Made by a program: the position numbers and the translations under genes. The notes beneath the pieces were generated by a model, which was given only the letters and a program-made list of their open reading frames with translations, was not told the DNA's origin and ran no database searches. From assembly GCF_004359505.1 (NCBI RefSeq), contig NZ_SCWE01000001.1, positions 434,001 through 498,000 of the forward strand: a DNA stretch of 64,000 nucleotides, in the 5' to 3' direction. This document shows, piece by piece, positions 1 through 8,985 of this stretch; positions within the stretch are counted from its first letter, which is position 1, and each line of letters opens with the position of its first letter. Origin of the DNA: Macrococcus hajekii. GTDB taxonomy: Bacteria > Bacillota > Bacilli > Staphylococcales > Staphylococcaceae.

Positions 1-229
1 GATGCTGAGTGAGGATGCCTACCGCTTTTCTAAGGCAGGTGGCAGCGCCGCGGTGGTTGTTTCTTCTTTGGTGATACTGACTTGTTGCGAGTAGAACCAG
101 TCCGACTTCAATATCTGATTTGCTATGATGGCGTTTAGATTTCCAGGCTTCTTCCATCACTTCGTGACACTCAAAATAATGACGCTCGTGCATAAAATAA
201 TAATAATAATCTATTAGTGCATTTAACAT
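1..229 (-). CDS. DUF309 family protein (YpuF-like), partial
   Basis: The first 76 codons of a minus-strand gene whose 3' part lies outside the window. The protein starts MLNALIDYYY and carries HYFECHEVMEEAW, the His/Glu-rich motif typical of the DUF309 family. The ATG at 229 is preceded by GGGAG about 8 bases upstream. In Bacillus subtilis the DUF309 gene ypuF is also a neighbour of scpA, which supports the call. Its molecular function is not known. Only 27 bases separate its start from that of scpA on the other strand, so each gene's promoter must overlap the other's coding region. Confidence 0.75.
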   Translation of the reverse strand, partial: MLNALIDYYYYFMHERHYFECHEVMEEAWKSKRHHSKSDIEVGLVLLATSQYHQRRNNHRGAATCLRKAVGILTQH

Positions 230-256
230 TAGAACACTCCCATGAAAGGATTTTAT

Positions 257-958
257 ATGTATGAAGTGAAGCTCGATGCATTTGAAGGACCACTAGATCT
301 CCTTTTGCATCTTATCAAAAAACTAGAAATCGATATTTACGATATTTCAATGAAGACACTTACAGGACAGTATCTCCATTATATCAATTCAATGTCAAAC
401 TGGGACATCAATATACAAGGGGAATATCTTGTCATGGCAAGTGAACTGCTGCGCATTAAAAGCAAAATGCTGCTGCCGGCAAGTCATGATACAGTTGAAG
501 ATCCGCGTGAAGAACTTGTCACGCAATTGATTGAATATCAGAACTATAAGTACTATGCGATGATGCTTAAAGAAAAGCAGGACGAATCAAAGCATATCTT
601 CATCAAAGCACCGGATGATCTGTCACATTTTGAACAAGCTGAAGAAAGTGAACTGGTGATGAATATTACGGATCTTATTGCAGCATATGAAAAGGCAAAG
701 AATAGACGAAAACGAGTCGCACCGGTTAAAGTAACGGTTAATCGCGAACAATACACGATTCAGCAGGCAACTGATGTGATTAATCAACGCCTCAGCCAGA
801 CTGAGGAAATCAGTTTCAGTGAATTCTTCACTTTCTCAGAAAGCAGGCATCAACTTGTCACATTATTTATGGCTATACTTGAAATGATGAAAAATCAAAT
901 AATAAAAGTTGAGCAGACTCAACTTTTCGGAGAGATTCTGATCAGGAAGGGTGCATAA
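257..958 (+). CDS. scpA: Segregation and condensation protein A (kleisin)
   Basis: ScpA is the kleisin that bridges the heads of the SMC dimer and, with ScpB, forms the condensin that organises and segregates the chromosome. The protein (233 aa) begins MYEVKLDAFEGPLDLLLHLI, the hallmark N-terminal SMC-binding region, and ends in a winged-helix-like region (FSEFFTFSESRHQLVTLFMAILEMM). The start at 257 is preferred over the in-frame ATG at 242 because GAAAGGA (244-250) sits 6 bases upstream and homologues begin at MYEV. It is followed after 1 base by scpB, so the two are co-transcribed. Confidence 0.95.
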   Translation: MYEVKLDAFEGPLDLLLHLIKKLEIDIYDISMKTLTGQYLHYINSMSNWDINIQGEYLVMASELLRIKSKMLLPASHDTVEDPREELVTQLIEYQNYKYYAMMLKEKQDESKHIFIKAPDDLSHFEQAEESELVMNITDLIAAYEKAKNRRKRVAPVKVTVNREQYTIQQATDVINQRLSQTEEISFSEFFTFSESRHQLVTLFMAILEMMKNQIIKVEQTQLFGEILIRKGA

Positions 959-959
959 T

Positions 960-1496
960 ATGGCAGATAAATTAAATATATTGACTGCACTTCTCTATGC
1001 AGCAGGCGACGAAGGGATTGCGAGTGAAAAAGTTGAAAGTTTACTTGAAATCAACCATGATGATGTTGAACCTCTTCTAAATCAATTTGACTCAGACGTT
1101 TTTCGCATCAAAAGATACGGAACAAAAATATTCCTTGAATTGAAGCCTGTATACAATCCATATATTGAAGCACTCGTTATACAGCAGACGGAGCGAAAGC
1201 TCACTCAAGCATCGCTGGAGACACTGGCTATTATCGCCTATAACCAGCCCGTTTCCAGAAGTGATATCGAAATGATGAGAGGGGTTAATTCAGATGGGCC
1301 AGTTCGAACGCTTATCGAAAGAGGACTGGTTACAGTTGAAACAGCAGAAGCGAGAAGTCAGCAGCTGTATACGACGGACTATTTCCTGCAGCTTTTCGGA
1401 CTAACATCTCTGGATGAACTACCAGAAGATAGTACAAGCGACACGAAAGAAGAGATGGATTTATTCTTTCAATCACTCAATAACAAAGGAGAATAA
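960..1496 (+). CDS. scpB: Segregation and condensation protein B
   Basis: Partner of ScpA in the SMC condensin; a dimer of tandem winged-helix domains that binds the kleisin middle region. The 178-residue protein shows the typical motifs LTQASLETLAIIAYNQPVSR and IEMMRGVNSDGPVRTLIERGLV. The ATG at 960 is chosen over an in-frame GTG at 951 because AGGAAGG ends at 950, which would leave the GTG no spacing. It lies between scpA and rluB, the usual Firmicutes order. Confidence 0.95.
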   Translation: MADKLNILTALLYAAGDEGIASEKVESLLEINHDDVEPLLNQFDSDVFRIKRYGTKIFLELKPVYNPYIEALVIQQTERKLTQASLETLAIIAYNQPVSRSDIEMMRGVNSDGPVRTLIERGLVTVETAEARSQQLYTTDYFLQLFGLTSLDELPEDSTSDTKEEMDLFFQSLNNKGE

Positions 1497-1497
1497 C

Positions 1498-2235
1498 ATG
1501 GCAGAACAACTGGATAGATTACAGAAAGTAATTGCAAGAAGCGGTGTAACATCAAGACGTAAGGCAGAAGGTTTAATTGAAGAAGGACGAGTAACAGTCA
1601 ATGGGGAGGTCGTTAAGACACTTGGTACTAAGGTCAGACCTTCTGACCGTATTGAAGTAGAAGGGATTCCTCTTGAAAATCCGGATAAAGTATATATTCT
1701 CTTTCATAAACCGACTAAAGTCATCACGAGTGTTTCAGATGATAAAGGCAGAACTGTGGTTACAGATTACTTCCCTCAATTAAAGGAACGTATTTTTCCG
1801 GTTGGTCGTCTGGACTACGAGACATCTGGTCTTCTTCTGCTGACGAATGACGGAGAATTTGCGAATCAGATGACTCATCCTCGCTATAAAATCAAGAAAA
1901 AATATGTTGCCAAGCTGAAAGGTTATTTGCTGCGTGAAGAAGTCAAGCAGCTGGAGAAAGGGATTATGCTTGACGATGGTAAAACAGCACCTGCGCAAGT
2001 TAAAGTGAAATCGCAGGACCGCGATAAAAACTCTACGCTTGTTGAGATCACGATATCAGAAGGACGTAATCGCCAAGTCAGAAGAATGTTTGCTCACTTT
2101 GGCCATGAAGTCGTGAAGCTCTCTCGTATAGAATATGGACCGCTCAATCTCAAAGGAATCAATGCCGGTGATGCAAGAGAGTTGTCACCGCACGAAGTTA
2201 AAATGATGAGAAATATGGCGCAGAACCAGTCCTAA
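1498..2235 (+). CDS. rluB: 23S rRNA pseudouridine synthase RluB
   Basis: Converts a uridine in the peptidyl-transferase region of 23S rRNA to pseudouridine. The protein (245 aa) has an S4 RNA-binding domain (about residues 3-62, RLQKVIARSGVTSRRKAEGLI) and an RsuA/RluB/E/F catalytic domain with PVGRLDYETSGLLLLTNDG, in which Asp106 of GRLD is the expected catalytic residue. ATG 1498 lies 8 bases after AAAGGAG and 1 base after the scpB stop, so it is the third gene of an scpAB-rluB operon. Confidence 0.93.
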   Translation: MAEQLDRLQKVIARSGVTSRRKAEGLIEEGRVTVNGEVVKTLGTKVRPSDRIEVEGIPLENPDKVYILFHKPTKVITSVSDDKGRTVVTDYFPQLKERIFPVGRLDYETSGLLLLTNDGEFANQMTHPRYKIKKKYVAKLKGYLLREEVKQLEKGIMLDDGKTAPAQVKVKSQDRDKNSTLVEITISEGRNRQVRRMFAHFGHEVVKLSRIEYGPLNLKGINAGDARELSPHEVKMMRNMAQNQS

Positions 2236-2271
2236 AATTCACATAGTTGCCACTATTGTAGAGAAAGCGAG

Positions 2272-2280
2272 TGCTATAAT
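2272..2280 (+). promoter_or_regulatory. Putative extended -10 promoter of the res operon
   Basis: TGCTATAAT is a perfect extended -10 element 32 bases before the resA start in the rluB-resA gap. There is no good -35 at 17 bases, as expected for an extended -10 promoter. Inference from consensus only. Confidence 0.5.
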
Positions 2281-2312
2281 AGACATAATTATGTATAGAG
2301 TGAGGGAATTTA

Positions 2313-2846
2313 ATGAATAAAAAAACTAAACGCATGACCCAGTATATTGTGATGCTGCTCATTATCTTAGCTATCGGATTTATAGTTTATTCAACATTAA
2401 CTAAAGATAAGGATAAAGAAGTTAAGCCGGGCGATACAGCTCCTGCATTTGAACTTCAGACGATGGACGGTCGCTCCGTCAGCCTGAACGACTATAAAGG
2501 AAAAGGTCTTATCCTCAACTTCTGGGGCACGTGGTGCGAACCTTGTAAACGTGAGATGCCGTCCTTGAGTGCGAATTACGATAAGTTTAAGGACCAGAAT
2601 GTTGAAGTACTGGCAATCCATCTGAGAAATGACCCGCAGCAGGTCGAACAATTTTTCAGTGGTCTTAAAGAAAAGGTCAATTTGCCTGTGGCCTATGATA
2701 ATGATAATGAAGTCGCAGATGCATATGGCATTGATCCGCTTCCGACTACAGTTGTCATCGACAAAGAAGGTAATGTGAAAGCAGTACATAAAGGTGAAAT
2801 GGACAGTAAAACGATTGAAAATTATATGACAAGTGTTGCGAGGTAG
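2313..2846 (+). CDS. resA: Thiol-disulfide oxidoreductase ResA
   Basis: Membrane-anchored extracytoplasmic thioredoxin-like protein that keeps the CxxCH cysteines of apocytochrome c reduced for haem attachment. An N-terminal anchor (about residues 10-28) is followed by a TlpA-like fold with WGTWCEPCKREMP; Cys75 and Cys78 form the redox pair, and the EP dipeptide between them is characteristic of ResA. PLPTTVVID supplies the cis-Pro loop. First gene of resABCDE. Its substrate in this window would be QcrC, the only CxxCH cytochrome seen. Confidence 0.93.
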   Translation: MNKKTKRMTQYIVMLLIILAIGFIVYSTLTKDKDKEVKPGDTAPAFELQTMDGRSVSLNDYKGKGLILNFWGTWCEPCKREMPSLSANYDKFKDQNVEVLAIHLRNDPQQVEQFFSGLKEKVNLPVAYDNDNEVADAYGIDPLPTTVVIDKEGNVKAVHKGEMDSKTIENYMTSVAR

Positions 2847-2850
2847 AAAG

Positions 2851-4464
2851 ATGAGCAAAAAAACAGTTATTTGTACATGTGGTCATCATAATCCACCAGG
2901 TACGCAACTCTGTCAGAACTGTGGTCGCCTGATCAACGATGATTATGATAAAAAGAAGACAACAGATTTAATGCGCTATGATGGCTCGGCAGTCCGTTCG
3001 AAAACTAAAAACAAAACGTTAATCGATAAAATATGGAATTTTTTTGCGTCAGTGAAAACAGGGGTTACGCTTCTTGTACTGACTATTATTGCTGCAGCGT
3101 TAGGTTCCATTATGCCGCAGGAATATTTTATTCCTGCTAACCAGGATCCGGCGGTTTTTTATCGAGAGAAATATGGTTCAATCGGTTATCTTTATCATAG
3201 GTTAGGTATGGACAACCTCTATACATCGTGGTGGTTTCTTATTCTCCTAGGTCTTGTTGCCTTTTCAATTATTGCAGCAAGTATTGACAGAGGTGTGCCA
3301 TTATTCAAATCTCTGCGCAATCAGTCAGTCAAAAAACATCCAACGTTTCTAAAACGTCAGCGGCTGACTGCTGAGCTTGAGCGGCCTGATTTAGATGCCA
3401 TCCAGCAATCTCTTGAAAATAAAAGATATAAAGTACGACGGGAAGGACACGCACTTCTCGCTGAGAAAGGGCGTCTCAGCCGTTATGGACCTTATATCAA
3501 TCATTTAGGGCTGATCATTCTGCTTGCTGGCGGCATGCTGAGATTTGTACCTGCTCTTTATTATGACGGTGCAGTTGCTGTCATAGAGGGACAGACAAAA
3601 GCAGTTCCAGGGACTGATAAACAGTACTATGTCCGTAATGATCAATTTATACTGGAACATTACGAGGCGTCGTCAAAATCTAACACGGAATCAATGAAAG
3701 CTGATGCTTCCATGAATAAAATCGCTAAAAACTATGAAACTAAATTGACGCTCTTCGAGAATACAAATGAAGCAATACCGGGTGCTCAACCTGAACTTAA
3801 GCAGGTTGATACAGGCAGTATCCGTGTGAACCATCCTTTTAAATTTGATCACTTTGAACTCTATCAGAACAGTTATGATCAAAGCCTTCTGAAATCGATG
3901 ACGTTTAAGTTAGTGGATGTGAGTACCCATAAAGAAGTGGGGCAGCAGTTCACTGTGAATCTTGATGAACCAGCTGACACTTACACAGTATCAGACGATA
4001 TTGCAGTAAAACTGCGGAATTATGCGCCTGACTTTGATAAGGTCGAGGCGAACGGTACACTCGCTACAAAGACACCTAATACAGTCAATCCCGCATTTGT
4101 CTTTGAGGTTGATGAACAAAATGCAAAACCTGAATATAGTTTGATTAAAATTCGGGCTTCACAGGATATTACGCCTGACAATCAGTATGCCATTAAATTT
4201 GTCAGCGCTGAAAATCATACGATGACTTATTTGAATGTTAAGAAAGACTTGACGCTGCCTATATTATTTACCGGCTTCAGTATATTCCTGGCGGGTCTGG
4301 CAGTCGGTTCATATATCAATCATCGCAGAATCTGGATTAACGATTCTCAGCTTGCTGCACATACGAGTAAAAACTATTTTGGACTTAAAAAAGAACTTGA
4401 TACGATTCTGACAGAAAATCAGCAGCAGCCTGTCAGAGATAAGTATGAAGCGGAGGAAAAATAA
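2851..4464 (+). CDS. resB: Cytochrome c biogenesis protein ResB
   Basis: With ResC it forms the system II haem translocase and lyase. The protein (537 aa) begins with a possible zinc ribbon (Cys8, Cys10, Cys21, Cys24), then a membrane segment followed by a large extracytoplasmic loop and a final membrane segment near residues 470-490, the ResB/Ccs1 plan. ATG 2851 is preferred over an upstream in-frame GTG (2833) because GAGG lies 7 bases upstream and the GTG falls inside resA. It overlaps resC by one base. Confidence 0.93.
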   Translation: MSKKTVICTCGHHNPPGTQLCQNCGRLINDDYDKKKTTDLMRYDGSAVRSKTKNKTLIDKIWNFFASVKTGVTLLVLTIIAAALGSIMPQEYFIPANQDPAVFYREKYGSIGYLYHRLGMDNLYTSWWFLILLGLVAFSIIAASIDRGVPLFKSLRNQSVKKHPTFLKRQRLTAELERPDLDAIQQSLENKRYKVRREGHALLAEKGRLSRYGPYINHLGLIILLAGGMLRFVPALYYDGAVAVIEGQTKAVPGTDKQYYVRNDQFILEHYEASSKSNTESMKADASMNKIAKNYETKLTLFENTNEAIPGAQPELKQVDTGSIRVNHPFKFDHFELYQNSYDQSLLKSMTFKLVDVSTHKEVGQQFTVNLDEPADTYTVSDDIAVKLRNYAPDFDKVEANGTLATKTPNTVNPAFVFEVDEQNAKPEYSLIKIRASQDITPDNQYAIKFVSAENHTMTYLNVKKDLTLPILFTGFSIFLAGLAVGSYINHRRIWINDSQLAAHTSKNYFGLKKELDTILTENQQQPVRDKYEAEEK

Positions 4465-5666
4465 TGAATCAGGAAACATGGCTGAATATCAGCAGCACAT
4501 CACTTTATGCAGCCTTTATTCTCTATTTAATCGCAATACTGCCTTTTTCAGCCAGTATTAAAGCGAAAAGCGGCCGTTACGAAAGAATAGCCGTTATATT
4601 AACATCTATCGGATTTGTGATGCAGCTGATTTACTTTATCACGCGCTGGATTGCAGCTGGACATGCACCAGTCAGCAATATGTATGAATTCCTGACGATG
4701 TTCGGAATCATGATGGTCGGTGGTTTTCTTGTCATCAATGCCATCTATCATACCCCGATATTAGCATTATTCTCATTACCGATTGCGATGCTGGTCATTG
4801 TCTATGCCAGCATGTTTTCAAGGGAAGTCAGTCCGCTGATTCCTGCACTGCAGAGTAACTGGCTTGCCATTCATGTTATTACGGTGACCATTTCTTATGG
4901 TATTCTATCTGTTAGTTCAGTAGCAGGACTTATCTACCTTCTTCGTTACGTTGATAGCAAGGAAAAATCAAAAGATGCTTTCTGGCTCGAAGTTGTGATG
5001 TACTTTGTTGTACTCGTCATTGCCTTTATTTTAACGACGATTGTTATGAAAGGCATTGTGCATTATCAGGACGATTATTACTATATTGATAAAAATGGTA
5101 ATGAAGCTGTGTCAAGCTATCATTTACCGGCCTTAGTGACATTTAAAGATGCTATTCCAGTTGAGCCTGAAGGGAATAATAACTGGAAAGAAGTCGAGCG
5201 CTTCTCAACAGGTATCGAAGTACCTCCTGTACTCAATGCGCAGAAATTAACGACTGTCATCTGGTCAATTATTATCGGTACTATCTTATACGCGTTAATC
5301 AGATTGATTTCAAGACGCACTATTTTCTCAATGGTAAAACCTTTGACGAATAAAGTATCATTACAACTGATGGACGAAATCAGTTATCGTTCTGTCATTA
5401 TCGGATTTCCGCTCTTTGCATTAGGTGGATTATTATTTGCGAGTATTTGGGCGCAAATAGCATGGAGCAGATTCTGGGGCTGGGATCCTAAGGAAGTCTG
5501 GGCACTTGTGACCTTCCTGTTCTATGCTGTCTTCCTGCATTTACGACTTGGCAGAGGCTGGGAAGGTAAAAAGTCTGCATGGCTGGCAGTGGTAGGACTT
5601 GCCATCATCCTGTTCAATGTGATTGCAGTTAATCTGATTATTGCAGGACTTCACTCATACGCATAA
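4464..5666 (+). CDS. resC: Cytochrome c biogenesis protein ResC (CcsA)
   Basis: Polytopic membrane protein (400 aa) that presents haem for covalent attachment to cytochrome c. The family signature WGWDPKEVWALV, the tryptophan-rich haem-binding WWD motif, lies near residue 338, and conserved histidines flank it (HAPVSNMYEF, LAIHVITVT). The start overlaps the resB stop (TAATG), indicating translational coupling. Full length for the family. Confidence 0.95.
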   Translation: MNQETWLNISSTSLYAAFILYLIAILPFSASIKAKSGRYERIAVILTSIGFVMQLIYFITRWIAAGHAPVSNMYEFLTMFGIMMVGGFLVINAIYHTPILALFSLPIAMLVIVYASMFSREVSPLIPALQSNWLAIHVITVTISYGILSVSSVAGLIYLLRYVDSKEKSKDAFWLEVVMYFVVLVIAFILTTIVMKGIVHYQDDYYYIDKNGNEAVSSYHLPALVTFKDAIPVEPEGNNNWKEVERFSTGIEVPPVLNAQKLTTVIWSIIIGTILYALIRLISRRTIFSMVKPLTNKVSLQLMDEISYRSVIIGFPLFALGGLLFASIWAQIAWSRFWGWDPKEVWALVTFLFYAVFLHLRLGRGWEGKKSAWLAVVGLAIILFNVIAVNLIIAGLHSYA

Positions 5667-5678
5667 GGAGGAGAGGAC

Positions 5679-6386
5679 ATGAAAGAAAAAATATTGATTG
5701 TTGACGATGAGGACCGCATCAGAAAATTGGCTAAAATGTATCTCGAACGTGAAGGTTTTGAGACGGTAGAAGCAGCAGATGGTGAAACTGCGCTTGAACT
5801 TGCGCTCAGTCATAACTTTCACTGTATTCTGCTGGATATTATGCTTCCAGGTATGGATGGCCTCAGTGTCTGCAAAAGAATCCGTGAGGAAAAATCAACG
5901 CCGGTCATTATTCTGACAGCTAAAGGTGAGGAGAACAATAGAGTAGAAGGTTTTGAGATTGGTGCAGATGACTATATTGTCAAACCGTTCTCACCACGTG
6001 AAGTTGTGCTGCGTGTCAAAGCAATTTTAAGACGCTCGCAGTCTTCAATGTTCTTCCAGAATGACGCGCATGCAAAAGACCTCATTGTTTTTGATTCATT
6101 AGTCATTGATAATGATGCACATCGTGTGACAGCGAACAATAAGGAAGTCAGTCTGACTCCTAAGGAATATGAGTTGCTGCTTTTCCTTGCAAAGTCACCG
6201 GATAAAGTATTTGACCGAGAACAACTGCTGAAAGAAGTCTGGCACTACGAATTTTACGGAGATCTTAGAACAGTAGATACTCATGTCAAACGTTTACGTG
6301 AGAAACTCAATAAAGTTTCGCCTGAAGCTGCTGAGATGATTCATACTGTCTGGGGTGTGGGCTATAAATTTGAGGTCAGAGACTGA
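5679..6386 (+). CDS. resD: Response regulator ResD/SrrA
   Basis: OmpR-family regulator of respiration and the low-oxygen response (ResD in Bacillus, SrrA in Staphylococcus). The 235-residue protein has a receiver domain with acidic pocket DDED and phospho-acceptor Asp53 in LLDIMLPGMDG, then a C-terminal winged-helix DNA-binding domain (SLTPKEYELLLFLAKSP through VWGVGYKFE). AAGGAGGAG precedes the ATG. The stop overlaps the resE start by one base. It probably regulates the res, qcr and oxidase genes of this window; that is inference. Confidence 0.95.
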   Translation: MKEKILIVDDEDRIRKLAKMYLEREGFETVEAADGETALELALSHNFHCILLDIMLPGMDGLSVCKRIREEKSTPVIILTAKGEENNRVEGFEIGADDYIVKPFSPREVVLRVKAILRRSQSSMFFQNDAHAKDLIVFDSLVIDNDAHRVTANNKEVSLTPKEYELLLFLAKSPDKVFDREQLLKEVWHYEFYGDLRTVDTHVKRLREKLNKVSPEAAEMIHTVWGVGYKFEVRD

Positions 6387-8113
6387 TGCATTATCTGAAT
6401 AGTATTGTCATTAAACTGTGGTTCACTATCATTTTGATAGTAACGACAGTTTTAATTATATTATCAGTTGCTTTAGTAGGGTTTTTTAATTCATATTTCA
6501 TCTCAGAGACAGGGAAAACCTTGTATCAGCAGGCTAATAAAATAGAGAGTATTTTAATGAGCAGGCACAATCAGTCAGATGCGATTGATTACGTCAAGGA
6601 GCTTATTGAAAATCCAGCGGGACTCGTGATTATAGAAAATAAGAAGCAGCTGGATGATAATTACGATGAGCTGAAGCAGATCATGGTTGACGAGATTCAC
6701 TATAATCCGAGCTTTAAAGCGGTCTTTGAAGAGAATAAGCATGTCACTAAAATGATTAATGTCAATTATCAGAATGAAAGACATCGTTATATATTGCTGG
6801 GCTTCCCGTCACAGGCTTTTGAAGATAAGGGGGCAATCATCCTGTTTCAGGATATTAACTCGATCAGTTCGACCCTTCAGTATGTCAGCATTATTATTTT
6901 AGTCAGTGCACTGGTGCTTATTTTACTGTCTACTATATTTGCTTTCTTCCTCTCGAATAAAATAACGAAACCGTTACTAATGCTGAAGCAGTCAGCATTC
7001 CAAGTCGCCAGGGGTGAGCGTTCAGACAAGGTAAAGACTACATCAAGGGATGAAATCGGAGAACTGACTGTTGCTTTCAATAAGATGGAATCTGATATTA
7101 GAAGCAATATCGCTTCCATTGAAACAGAAAGAAATTTACGCGATAAACTGATCAATGCGATGGCAGACGGTGTATTAAGCTACGAACTTGATATTGATCA
7201 GCAGCTGATGAATCCAATGGCTGAACGTTTTCTGGATATTATTGATAGTGGGCAGCATGATGAGTTGCAGCAAACATTTAACGAAGTACTGAAAGATAAC
7301 ATGACGAAAGTGCTTGAAGTCAGTACGAAGAATCACTTTTTCGTCGTCATTGTTTCTCCGGTCAGACGCGCTGCTTTAAACAATAAAAGTGGAGCGGTTG
7401 CTCTCATACGCGATATGACCGAGGAGCATCGTAATGATGAAATGAAGAAGCGGTTTGTAGCAGATGTCTCGCATGAATTACGGACGCCGATTCAGATGCT
7501 GCAGGGCTATACCGAGGCACTGCTCGATGATATTGTCGAGACACCTGAAGAACAGAAGGAATTTTTGAATATTATTCTGGATGAAAGTAAAAGATTGAAC
7601 AGACTTGTCAATGAACTATTGAATGTTGCACGCTTTGATGCTGGAGATGTCAGGATGGAAATAAAAGAAGTCAATATTCATACACTCCTGCTGAAGGTCA
7701 AAGCAACCTTTAATCAGGCAATAGTGGAGAATGATATACAGGTGACTATCCAGGCTGCACCTTCTCTAAACTGGCATCTTGATGAAGATAAAATGATTCA
7801 AGTGCTGACCAATCTGATGGATAATGCTATTCGTTATACTCATAGAGGAGATAGTATTGAAATAGTGGCAGAGGGTCATGAGACATTGATGATACAGATG
7901 AATGATTCGGGTGTCGGGATCGATGAACAGCATCTTCCACACTTATTTGATCGTTTCTATAAAGTGGACGAGGCGAGAACAAGAGGAAAAAATGGTACAG
8001 GGCTAGGGCTTTTTATCGTTAAATCAATTATTGAGTCCCACGGGGGAACCATTTCTGCAGAAAGTAAAAAGGGTGAGGGTACAACCTTCACTATTTTGAT
8101 ACCTTATCGTTGA
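6386..8113 (+). CDS. resE: Sensor histidine kinase ResE/SrrB
   Basis: Membrane sensor kinase (575 aa) partner of ResD. It has two membrane segments (about 10-34 and 165-187) flanking an extracytoplasmic domain, then a HAMP linker, a PAS-like domain, HisKA with the phosphorylated His363 in ADVSHELRTPIQ, and HATPase_c with N box (LTNLMDNAIRYT), G1 (DSGVGID) and G2 (GTGLGLFIVKSII). Translationally coupled to resD. In relatives the sensed signal is the redox state of the quinone pool or oxygen limitation. Confidence 0.95.
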   Translation: MHYLNSIVIKLWFTIILIVTTVLIILSVALVGFFNSYFISETGKTLYQQANKIESILMSRHNQSDAIDYVKELIENPAGLVIIENKKQLDDNYDELKQIMVDEIHYNPSFKAVFEENKHVTKMINVNYQNERHRYILLGFPSQAFEDKGAIILFQDINSISSTLQYVSIIILVSALVLILLSTIFAFFLSNKITKPLLMLKQSAFQVARGERSDKVKTTSRDEIGELTVAFNKMESDIRSNIASIETERNLRDKLINAMADGVLSYELDIDQQLMNPMAERFLDIIDSGQHDELQQTFNEVLKDNMTKVLEVSTKNHFFVVIVSPVRRAALNNKSGAVALIRDMTEEHRNDEMKKRFVADVSHELRTPIQMLQGYTEALLDDIVETPEEQKEFLNIILDESKRLNRLVNELLNVARFDAGDVRMEIKEVNIHTLLLKVKATFNQAIVENDIQVTIQAAPSLNWHLDEDKMIQVLTNLMDNAIRYTHRGDSIEIVAEGHETLMIQMNDSGVGIDEQHLPHLFDRFYKVDEARTRGKNGTGLGLFIVKSIIESHGGTISAESKKGEGTTFTILIPYR

Positions 8114-8173
8114 AATTGTACATAAATGTGCTAATATGAAAAAGGATTGTAAAATCTAAAAAATAAATAATTC

Positions 8174-8288
8174 ATCTTCGGGGTGCGGTGAAATTCCGAA
8201 CCGGCGGTAATAGCCCGCGACCTGCCTTAGGGTGGCTGATTCAGTGTAATTCTGAAGCCGACAGTAAAGTCTGGATGGGAGAAGATGG
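8174..8288 (+). promoter_or_regulatory. FMN riboswitch (RFN element)
   Basis: Contains the conserved RFN blocks in order: ATCTTCGGGG, GGTGAAATTCC, ACCGGCGGTA, AGCCCGCGA, GATTCAGTG, GCCGACAGTA and GTCTGGATGG-AGAAGA. The first and last blocks (ATCTTC / GAAGAT) pair as the P1 stem. RFN elements bind flavin mononucleotide and switch off riboflavin synthesis or uptake genes; here the downstream gene is the riboflavin transporter ribU. Confidence 0.97.
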
Positions 8289-8335
8289 AGGCCAAACACA
8301 AGATAAGTGTGCTTATTTTGTGCTTGGCCTTCTCC
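8287..8335 (+). terminator. Expression-platform hairpin of the FMN riboswitch
   Basis: A long, nearly perfect hairpin, GGAGGCCAA...ATAAG-tgtg-CTTAT...TTGGCC-tt-CTCC, starts inside the 3' P1 strand of the RFN element, so aptamer folding and hairpin formation may compete. It is followed only by TTTCGG rather than a long T run, so whether it terminates transcription or acts on translation is unclear. The ribU ribosome site (8353-8358) lies outside it. Confidence 0.6.
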
Positions 8336-8364
8336 TTTCGGTTGATGAATGTAAGGAGAATAAG

Positions 8365-8910
8365 ATGTCCAGTATTAACAGAACTAAAAAGCTGATTTTA
8401 ATCAGCATGCTGAGTGCTGTCAGTTTCGTGCTGATGTTCCTCAAATTTCCGTTGCCATTTTTACCACCATATTTAACGATTGATTTCAGTGATTTACCTG
8501 CACTGATTGGACTTTTTACAGTAGGTCCGGCGGGCGCAGTAATCATTGAACTTATCAAAAACTTATTGAACTTTGCTGTTACACCGGCGGATCCAATCGG
8601 ACCTATCGCTAACTTTATAGCAGGCTCAAGTTTTTTGCTGACTGTGGCGCTTCTTAAAAAGAAGAATGTATGGCTTGCGCTCTTGACAGGTGCTTTAGTG
8701 ATGACAGTCGTTATGAGCGTCATGAATTACTTTGTTCTATTACCGATGTACGGTATGATTATGAACTTAAGTGATATTACGACTAATTTGAAAACTATTG
8801 TGACGGCAGGTATCATTCCATTTAATATTATAAAAGGGTTGCTTGTATCTATACTTTTTGTATTGATATTCAGACCACTACTGCCTGTCATTGAAAAAAG
8901 ATTTAGGTAA
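8365..8910 (+). CDS. ribU: Riboflavin ECF transporter substrate-binding subunit RibU
   Basis: S-component of an energy-coupling-factor transporter that imports riboflavin. The 181-residue protein has about six hydrophobic helices and the family motifs LPPYLTIDFSDLPALIG and PADPIGPIANFIAG. ATG 8365 follows AAGGAG (8353-8358); an upstream open reading frame through the riboswitch is not used. The RFN element in its leader is strong support. The shared ECF module (EcfAA'T) is not in the window. A terminator follows directly. Confidence 0.95.
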   Translation: MSSINRTKKLILISMLSAVSFVLMFLKFPLPFLPPYLTIDFSDLPALIGLFTVGPAGAVIIELIKNLLNFAVTPADPIGPIANFIAGSSFLLTVALLKKKNVWLALLTGALVMTVVMSVMNYFVLLPMYGMIMNLSDITTNLKTIVTAGIIPFNIIKGLLVSILFVLIFRPLLPVIEKRFR

Positions 8911-8937
8911 ACTTCCACTTTATGTGGAAGTTTTTTT
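8910..8937 (+). terminator. Rho-independent terminator after ribU
   Basis: AACTTCCAC-tttat-GTGGAAGTTTTTTT immediately after the ribU stop. Confidence 0.92.
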
Positions 8938-8956
8938 ATTTGTAGCAATACTATGC

Positions 8957-8985
8957 TTGAAATTAATGCTGTTTCACTTTACTAT
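8957..8985 (+). promoter_or_regulatory. Promoter of the thiosulfate-uptake pair, with operator palindrome
   Basis: TTGAAA (8957-8962), a 17-base spacer and TACTAT (8980-8985) make a good sigma-A promoter. A perfect 19-base palindrome, TTTACTAT-GAC-ATAGTAAA (8978-8996), covers the -10 box and start region, a typical place for a repressor operator. Confidence 0.65.

Noticed and set aside
2397-2858. 153-codon minus-strand frame opposite resA
   Set aside because: Shadow of resA; no ribosome site or recognisable protein.
8188-8364. N-terminal extension of ribU through the leader
   Set aside because: This stretch is the FMN riboswitch and its hairpin; RibU proteins start near ATG 8365, which has an AAGGAG site.
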